Below, in pieces: positions 7,279 to 12,145 of a stretch of DNA of 12,145 nt. The stretch lies in contig CAZTXP010000207.1 of NCBI GenBank assembly GCA_964617355.1, positions 1 to 12,145 on the forward strand. Direction: 5' to 3'. Positions within the stretch are counted from its first letter, which is position 1; each line of letters begins with the position of its first letter. Origin of the DNA: CAZTDU01 sp964617355 (lineage in GTDB: Bacteria > Pseudomonadota > Gammaproteobacteria > Burkholderiales > SG8-39). The notes under the pieces are model-generated. The model ran no database searches. It saw only the letters and a program-made list of their open reading frames with translations, and was not told the origin of the DNA. A program made the position numbers and the translations under genes.

Positions 7279-8123
7279 GTGTCTGCCTCCGGCTCCGCAA
7301 AGATCACCAGCGGCACTTCGATGCGGCGCAGGCCGTTGGCGTAGGCGAAGAACGGCAGGAAGCGCTCGCCGAGGAAGCCGGGGTAGCGATACGCCGGCTG
7401 GAACGTGCCCTCGGGCGCGTCGGGCACCACCACCTTCGCGTGGCGCAGCACGTGCGCGAGCAGCGTGAAGAGTTCCTTCGCGTAGCGCAGGAACCAGTCG
7501 CGCCGCAGGATGTACGTGGTCTCGAAGCTCGCGGTGTTGTAGCGCCGGAACCAGACCATGTGCTTGCGGTACGCGGGCAGGTGGCGCTCGATGCCCTCGA
7601 GGAAGAGGTTCCAGTACTCGGCCGGCTGGTTGTCGAGGTACTGCCGCTCGATCGTCGCCGGCATGGTCCACGGTCGGTTGGTGACCAGGTCCGCGGACTC
7701 GAGGAAGGCGAGCGCCGCGGCGCGCTGGGCCTCCGAGGAAAACGTCGCGAGGTGCTCCGGCGTCGGCGCCTTGGCGATGCGCCGCTCCTCGCGCGACTCG
7801 CACTGGTCGATCATCAGGTAGCGACGGTAGGTCGAACAGCCCACGTAGCGGCTCTTCGGGCCTTTCCTCCACAGCCAGTACTCGAGCGCCTGTTGGCCCC
7901 ACACCCGCGCGAAGCGGGCATCGTCGAGGCCGGGCATGTAGCGACGGAAGTCCTCCACCGAGCCCTCGCCGCGCGGCAGCGCCGGGATGCCCGAGGCCGA
8001 GAGGTCGTCGATGAACGACCACGGCCGGATCCAGCTCGAGCCCGCGGCGTGCGGGAACGGGCGGTGGAAATGCACGTGCATCAGCAGATCGGGCACGCGG
8101 CTGCGCAGCACGCCCTTCAGCAT
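7275..8123 (-). CDS. DUF4422-type putative glycosyltransferase
   Basis: A 282-residue protein resembling the DUF4422 family, found in capsule and lipopolysaccharide clusters and thought to be glycosyltransferases. Family-like features: a Q-Q-A-L-E-Y-W-L-W-R segment (77-86) followed by YVGCSTYRRYLM (93-104), equivalent to the usual ELTglYWiWKN and YvGLcHYRRYF; a central NTASFETTYILRRDWF segment; and a C-terminal FQPAYRYPGFLGERFLPFFAY stretch like the family's YPRVFGFLAERL. No signal peptide or membrane segment. ATG 8123 has a modest AGG-rich stretch before it (GAGG, seven bases away); ATG 8081 (LLMHVHFH) is a possible shorter start. It is divergent from a methyltransferase gene, suggesting a shared role in glycan building, but no donor, acceptor or larger polysaccharide cluster is visible. 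The family call rests on motif memory. Confidence 0.78.
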   Translation of the reverse strand: MLKGVLRSRVPDLLMHVHFHRPFPHAAGSSWIRPWSFIDDLSASGIPALPRGEGSVEDFRRYMPGLDDARFARVWGQQALEYWLWRKGPKSRYVGCSTYRRYLMIDQCESREERRIAKAPTPEHLATFSSEAQRAAALAFLESADLVTNRPWTMPATIERQYLDNQPAEYWNLFLEGIERHLPAYRKHMVWFRRYNTASFETTYILRRDWFLRYAKELFTLLAHVLRHAKVVVPDAPEGTFQPAYRYPGFLGERFLPFFAYANGLRRIEVPLVIFAEPEADT

Positions 8124-8188
8124 CGCCCTGCCCTCGCGGCGGATCGTCTCGCGTCCATGAGCGTGCGAAGCCTACACCCGTCCGGACC

Positions 8189-8194
8189 TATACT
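8189..8194 (+). promoter_or_regulatory. -10 element of the methyltransferase gene
   Basis: TATACT (five of six) ends seven bases before ATG 8202, placing the transcript start at or one base before the start codon: a classical leaderless arrangement. No clear -35. Confidence 0.5.
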
Positions 8195-8201
8195 CGCGCC
8201 C

Positions 8202-8939
8202 ATGCTGACATCCCTGCTGCGGCGACTGTTCGGGCCGGCGCCCGCTGCGGAGAATCCCCTTCTCGCCTACGCCCTCGCGCACCCCGAGGGCCGGGTGATG
8301 AACAAATGGGACCACTACTTCGACCTCTACCATCGCCACTTCGCGCGCTGGCGCGGCCGGGCGTTCACGATGATCGAGATCGGCGTGTTCAACGGCGGGT
8401 CGCTGCGCATGTGGCGCGAGTACTTCGGCCCGCAGGCGCGCATCGTCGGCGTGGACGCGAACCCGGACTGCGCCGCATTCGCCGAGCCGGGCATCGCGAT
8501 CGAGATCGGCGACCAGGGCGACCGCGAATTCCTGCGCGCGCTCGCCGGGCGCTACCCGCCCCCCGCGATCGTGCTCGACGACGGCGGCCACCATATGCAC
8601 CAGCAGGTCGCGACCTTCGAGGAGCTGTACCCGGGCATGCACCCGGAGGGCGTCTACGCCTGCGAGGACACGCACACCTCGTACCTGCCGCACTTCGGCG
8701 GCGGCGCGGGCAAGCCCGGCACCTTCATCGAGATGGCGAAGACGCTGGTCGACCGCCTGCACACGCTGGACGCGGCGAGCGCGCAGGCCGACGCGTTCGC
8801 GCTCGCCACGGATTCGATCCACTTCTACGACCGCATGGTGGTGCTGGAGCGCCGCCCGCGCGCGCTGCCGATGGACGCGATCTACGGCCGCGAGGCGCGC
8901 CTGCGCTACGTCGCGCCGTCGGTGTCGGGCAAACTCTAG
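8202..8939 (+). CDS. Class I SAM-dependent methyltransferase (glycan or antibiotic-type)
   Basis: A 245-residue class I methyltransferase. Seen: the SAM-binding strand and glycine loop MIEIGVFNGGS (57-67), VGVDANPDC (82-90) with the acidic residue for the ribose, an IVLDDGGHHMHQQ segment (123-135), and YACEDTHTSYLPHFGGG (152-168). This D-D-G-G/S-H and E-D-x-H-T-S-Y combination recalls CmcI-like methyltransferases and those in polysaccharide or macrolide clusters; the histidines and acids may hold a metal. The substrate is unknown. ATG 8202 is preferred because TATACT lies seven bases upstream; an in-frame ATG at 8157 would add 15 residues but would lie upstream of that -10. It is divergent from the DUF4422 gene (78-base gap), so a joint glycan role is plausible. 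It ends six bases from the convergent egtD. Confidence 0.87.
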   Translation: MLTSLLRRLFGPAPAAENPLLAYALAHPEGRVMNKWDHYFDLYHRHFARWRGRAFTMIEIGVFNGGSLRMWREYFGPQARIVGVDANPDCAAFAEPGIAIEIGDQGDREFLRALAGRYPPPAIVLDDGGHHMHQQVATFEELYPGMHPEGVYACEDTHTSYLPHFGGGAGKPGTFIEMAKTLVDRLHTLDAASAQADAFALATDSIHFYDRMVVLERRPRALPMDAIYGREARLRYVAPSVSGKL

Positions 8940-8945
8940 GCGCCC

Positions 8946-9932
8946 TCAGGCGGCGACCAGGCCAAACAGGCCGAACCAGCCCTTCGGATCCTTCCAGACC
9001 TTCTCGGTGCGAAAGCCCGCGGCCAGCGCCATGGCGCGGAACTCTTCCACCGAGTACTTGCACGAGTTCTCGGTGTGGATGGTCTCGCCGAGGTCGAAGC
9101 CGAAGCGGTGCGCGCCGAGCGCGACCGTCTGCCGCGCGAGCGACACGAGGTGCATCTCGACGCGGCCCAGCGCCGGGTTGTAGAACGCATAGTGCGCGAA
9201 GCGGCGCAGGTCGAAGTCGGCGCCGAGCTCGGCGTTGATGCGCGCGAGCAGGTTGAGGTTGAACTGCGCGGTGACGCCCTTGGCGTCGTTGTACGCCGCA
9301 TGCAGCAGGTTGGCGTCCTTCTTCAGGTCGACGCCGACCAGCATCGCGCCCTGCGAACCCACCTGCGCGCGCGTCATGCGGAGGAACGCGTGCGCGTCCT
9401 CCGGCACGAGGTTGCCGATGGTCGAGCCCGGGAAATACACCACGCGCCGCCCCTTGCCGCGACCGCGGAACGCCGGGATCTTCAGGGGGCGCGAGAAGTC
9501 TCCGACCACCGCGGAAATCTCGAGCCACGGGAAGGCGCGCGAAAGCCTCGCCGCCGCCTCGCGCAGCGCGGATTCGGAGATGTCGATCGGCACGTACACG
9601 CTCGGCCGCAGGCGCGCGAGCAGCAGGCGGATCTTCACGCTCGCGCCGCTGCCGTACTCGATCAGCTCGCAGCCGCGGCCGGCGAAGCGCGCGATGTCGT
9701 CGACGTGCGCGCGCGTGAGCGCGATCTCGGCGCGCGTCGGGTAGTACTCGGGGGCGCGGCAGATGGCCTCGAAGAGGCGGCTGCCCTTCGCGTCGTAGAA
9801 GTACTTCGGCGGGATCGACTTCTGCGGCTGCGACAGGCCGGCGATGACGTCCTCGCGGAAGCTGCCCGCGGGGACTACCGACCCCGTGTAGCTTACGACG
9901 CCGCGCGCCGCGCTGCGGTGGCTTCGAGCCAC
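8946..9932 (-). CDS. egtD: L-histidine N-alpha-methyltransferase (EgtD-type)
   Basis: EgtD trimethylates the alpha-amino group of histidine with SAM to give hercynine, the first step to ergothioneine. The 328-residue product has REDVIAGLSQPQKSIPPKYFYDAKGS in parts (26-51), the PEYYPTR substrate segment (61-67), the SAM loop ELIEYGSGASVK (89-100), VYFPGSTIGN (165-174) with the conserved Asn174, and TIHTENSCKYS (284-294), whose E288 and S290 match the histidine-binding Glu and Ser of mycobacterial EgtD. GTG 9932 is used because no other start codon lies between it and the conserved REDV region; it overlaps pbpG by 40 bases and adds about 25 non-conserved residues. No egtB partner adjoins it, unlike the usual egtB-egtD pairing. 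Another small-amine methyltransferase of the same fold is possible. Confidence 0.92.
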   Translation of the reverse strand: MARSHRSAARGVVSYTGSVVPAGSFREDVIAGLSQPQKSIPPKYFYDAKGSRLFEAICRAPEYYPTRAEIALTRAHVDDIARFAGRGCELIEYGSGASVKIRLLLARLRPSVYVPIDISESALREAAARLSRAFPWLEISAVVGDFSRPLKIPAFRGRGKGRRVVYFPGSTIGNLVPEDAHAFLRMTRAQVGSQGAMLVGVDLKKDANLLHAAYNDAKGVTAQFNLNLLARINAELGADFDLRRFAHYAFYNPALGRVEMHLVSLARQTVALGAHRFGFDLGETIHTENSCKYSVEEFRAMALAAGFRTEKVWKDPKGWFGLFGLVAA

Positions 9933-10879
9933 TTGCGGATCCGGTTGGCGTCGCCGAGGCGCGACTGCTTGCCGACGGAATCGAGCAGCACGAGCACGAG
10001 GTCGCGGCCGGCGACGCGCGCGCGCATCACCAGGCAGCGGCCCGCCTCGTTGATGAAGCCGGTCTTAGACAGGCCGATCGACCAGGTGCCCGCGCGCACC
10101 AGGCCGTTGGTGTTGTGGTACGCGAGCTCCTGCCCCTGCACCGTGACGGTGGCCGCGTCGCGGGTGGAGAAGTCGCGGATCTGCGGATACTCGTGCGCCG
10201 CCTGCACCAGCTTGGCGAGGTCGCGCGGGCTGGAGACGTTGGCGGGCGAGAGGCCCGTGGGGTCGGCGAAGCGCGAGTCGTTCATGCCGAGGATCTGCGC
10301 CTTGGCGTTCATCGCGTCGACGAAGGCCGCGACGCCGCCTGGGAACGCGCGGCCGAGCGCGTGCGCCGCCCGGTTCTCGGAGGCCATCAGCGCGAGCAGC
10401 ATCAGTTCGCCCCGCGTCGCCACGGCGCCGGGCCGCAGGCGCGAGCCGGTGCCCTTCAGCGTGTCGAGGTCCTCGTCGCTGATGACGACGCGCTGCTCGA
10501 GGTCGAGGCCGCGGTCGAGCACCACGATCGCGGTCATCAGCTTGGTGATCGAGGCGATCGGCAACACCGCATCGCCGTTCTTCTCGAGCATGGTGGTGCC
10601 GCTCTGCACGTCCTGCACCAGCACCGCGTTCGAGCGCAGGAAGACCTTGTCCGGATGCTCGCGCTGCAGGCGGTCGAGCGGATCCTCGGCCGGCGCGCGC
10701 GGCTTCGCGGACACGGCCTTGCCGCCCTTCGCCTTCTTCGGCGCCTGCGCCTGCGCGAAGCCGGCGGTCAGCGCGAGCACCGCGACCAGTGCAAGGACGG
10801 CGACGATCTTCTCGAGGTGGTGCAAGCGGCGCTCCGGGCTCCGGATCGGTTCGGCTGCGGGGGCTGCGATCGGCTGCAT
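9893..10879 (-). CDS. pbpG: D-alanyl-D-alanine endopeptidase, PBP7/PbpG type
   Basis: A periplasmic serine DD-peptidase of family S11 that cleaves cross-links in peptidoglycan. All three catalytic motifs are seen (numbering from ATG 10879): S110-I-T-K113, S167-E-N169 and K272-T-G274. The surrounding sequence (ISDEDLDTLKGTGSRL, ALMASENRAAHALGRAFPGG, FADPTGLSPANVSS, SKTGFINEAGRCLVM) fits PbpG closely. A hydrophobic segment EKIVAVLALVAVLALTAGFAQAQA forms a signal peptide with a likely cut after AQA. From ATG 10879 the n-region is long (about 24 residues); TTG 10825, with GGAG six bases before it, would give a standard short one and is a serious alternative. A TTG at 10945 lies inside the promoter and is rejected. 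The 328-residue length is normal. There is no C-terminal amphipathic anchor like PBP5. The 3' end overlaps egtD. Confidence 0.93.
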   Translation of the reverse strand: MQPIAAPAAEPIRSPERRLHHLEKIVAVLALVAVLALTAGFAQAQAPKKAKGGKAVSAKPRAPAEDPLDRLQREHPDKVFLRSNAVLVQDVQSGTTMLEKNGDAVLPIASITKLMTAIVVLDRGLDLEQRVVISDEDLDTLKGTGSRLRPGAVATRGELMLLALMASENRAAHALGRAFPGGVAAFVDAMNAKAQILGMNDSRFADPTGLSPANVSSPRDLAKLVQAAHEYPQIRDFSTRDAATVTVQGQELAYHNTNGLVRAGTWSIGLSKTGFINEAGRCLVMRARVAGRDLVLVLLDSVGKQSRLGDANRIRKWLEATAARRAAS

Positions 10880-10915
10880 GTGCGCGTTTGTTGTTGGTAT
10901 TACGGCAGTGTGCCT

Positions 10916-10945
10916 AGTGTAGCCGAGGATTTTTCGGAAAATCAA
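10916..10945 (-). promoter_or_regulatory. Predicted promoter of pbpG (and probably egtD)
   Basis: On the minus strand TTGATT (10945-10940), an 18-base spacer, then TACACT (10921-10916), each four of six. The transcript would start near 10909, about 30 bases before ATG 10879. The AT-rich stretch here stands out from its surroundings. Confidence 0.5.
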
Positions 10946-10952
10946 GCAAAAT

Positions 10953-10984
10953 GAAGGGACTAGCGGATAAACCTAGAAACCTTC
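10953..10984 (-). terminator. Weak hairpin after the ABC transporter stop
   Basis: GAAGG (10953-10957) pairs with CCTTC (10980-10984), and two CTAG words (10960-10963, 10973-10976) can pair inside. On the minus strand it starts at the base after the transporter stop and is followed by ATTTTG, a short T-run. It may terminate the transporter message inefficiently, just before the pbpG promoter. Confidence 0.3.
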
Positions 10985-12145
10985 TCAGGCGACCGGCGCG
11001 GCGTGCGCCTGGGCGAGGGCCGCCTCGGCCCGCGCCGCCTCCTGCTGCAGGGCCCACATGCGCGCGTACTCGCCGCCGCGATCCAGCAGCTCGCGATGCG
11101 TGCCGCGCTCGACGATGCGGCCGTGGTCGAGCACCAGGATCTGGTCGGCGTCCATCACGGTCGAGAGGCGGTGGGCGATCACGAGCGTGGTTCGACCCAC
11201 CGCGATGCGCTCGAGTTCCTCCTGGATCGCGCGCTCGGAGCGCGAGTCGAGCGCCGAGGTAGCCTCGTCGAAGATCAGGATGCGCGGGTTCTTCAGGATC
11301 GCGCGCGCGAGCGCCACGCGCACCTACACGCCGCCGGACAGCTACAGCCCCCGCTAGCCGACCATCGACTCGTACTTCAGCGGCAGGCTGTCGATGAAGT
11401 CGTGGATGTGCGCCGCGCGCGCCGCCTCGACCACTTCCTCCGGCGTGGCGTCGGGCCGGCCGTAGTGGATGTTGTAGCGGATGGTGTCGTTGAAGAGCAC
11501 CGTGTCCTGCGGAACGATGCCGATGGCGTCGCGCAGGCTCTTCTGCGTCACCTCGCGGATGTCGGTGCCGTTGACGAGGATCGCGCCGCCCGAGACGTCG
11601 TAGAACCGGTACAGCAATCGCGCGAGCGTCGACTTGCCGGAACCCGAATGCCCCACCACCGCGACGCGCTGCCCGGCGGGAATCGTGAACGACACCTCGT
11701 GCAGGATCGCGCGCGAGGCCTCGTAGGAGAACTCGACGCCGCGGAACTCCACCGTCGCCGGGCCCGAGGCGAGCGGCGGCGCGCCCTCGCGGTCCTTCAC
11801 CTCGCGGTTCTCGGAGAGCAGCCGGAACATGCGGTCCATGTCGATCAGCGACTGCTTGATCTCCCGGTACACCATGCCGAGGAAGTTGAGCGGGATGTAG
11901 AGCTGGATCAGCAGGCCGTTGACCAGCACCAGGTCGCCGAGCGTGAACGCGCCCTTCGCCACGCCCTCGGCGGTGAGCACCATCAGGGCGGTCAGCGCGC
12001 CGGCGATCACCAGGCTCTGCCCGGCGTTGAGGAGGCCCAGCGAAGCCTCGCTCTTCACCGCCGCGCGCTCGTAGCGCTGCAGGCTCTCGTCGTAGCGGCG
12101 CGCCTCGAAGTCCTCGTTGCCGAAGTACTTCACGGTCTCGTAGTT
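10985..12145 (-). pseudogene. ATM1-type half-ABC transporter, 5' end beyond window, three in-frame stops
   Basis: The frame runs from the right edge to TGA at 10987-10985 (386 sense or stop codons visible). It resembles bacterial ATM1/HMT1 heavy-metal or glutathione-conjugate exporters: NYETVKYFGNEDFE at the edge, membrane helices (IAGALTALMVLTAEG, LVLVNGLLIQLYIPLNFL), then the ATPase with Walker A GHSGSGKST (about 11625-11655), Q-loop VPQDTVLF, Walker B ILIFDEATSALD and H-loop AHRLST. The signature region should read VGERGLKLSGGEKQRVALA. Here it reads VG-stop-RGL-stop-LSGGV-stop-VRVALA, with TAG at 11356-11354, 11344-11342 and 11326-11324. There is no frameshift; flanking sequence is fully conserved. 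Either a recent inactivation or a local sequence or assembly error. If the bases are right, translation would end before the signature motif. The 5' membrane part lies outside the window. Confidence 0.85.

Noticed and set aside
6957..8201. Upstream extension of the methyltransferase frame over the cupin and opposite DUF4422
   Set aside because: No homology before ATG 8202, and the extension is antisense to a better-supported gene.
11324..11356. Frameshift or TAG recoding in the ABC transporter
   Set aside because: The frame is the same on both sides, so no indel occurred. TAG replaces both Glu and Lys and ends six other genes here, so reassignment is not credible.

Overview
This is a high-GC window, probably from a betaproteobacterial chromosome or metagenome bin. 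That placement is inferred from GC-rich codon use and from the set of gene families; there is no rRNA or other phylogenetic marker here. Coding density is very high and no gap between genes exceeds about 135 bases. I see no mobile element, tRNA, rRNA or CRISPR array.

Layout. (1) Positions 1-1440, minus strand: mmsA, a CoA-acylating methylmalonate-semialdehyde dehydrogenase cut by the left edge. (2) 1511-1879, minus: a small membrane-anchored four-cysteine protein of the DUF6455 type. (3) 2012-3886, plus: mnmC, the bifunctional tRNA-modification enzyme. The divergent DUF6455/mnmC gap holds a perfect FNR/Anr-type box and a second imperfect one. (4) 3888-6033, minus: lutA-lutB, Fe-S subunits of an L-lactate oxidation complex, without the usual third gene lutC. 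(5) 6110-7278, plus: an IclR-family regulator divergent from lutA, followed at once by a small cupin with degenerate metal ligands. (6) 7275-8123, minus: a DUF4422 putative glycosyltransferase; 8202-8939, plus: a divergent SAM-dependent methyltransferase. (7) 8946-10879, minus: pbpG (PBP7-type D-Ala-D-Ala endopeptidase) overlapping egtD (histidine N-alpha-methyltransferase). (8) 10985-12145, minus: the 3' part of an ATM1-type half-ABC transporter whose signature-motif region carries three in-frame TAG codons.

How the genes may work together. The lut pair with the divergent IclR regulator looks like a lactate or hydroxy-acid utilisation locus. mmsA feeds propionyl-CoA from valine, inositol or beta-alanine breakdown. 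DUF4422 and the methyltransferase look like a glycan pair. The rest is housekeeping: tRNA wobble modification, cell wall, and sulfur or redox export.

The signals most worth a second look are the triple amber cluster in the ABC transporter, the FNR-type boxes in front of the cysteine-rich DUF6455 gene, the recurrent placement of -10 boxes 7-11 bases before the ATG (apparently leaderless mRNAs), and three convergent gene pairs with almost no space between stop codons, one sharing a CTAG.
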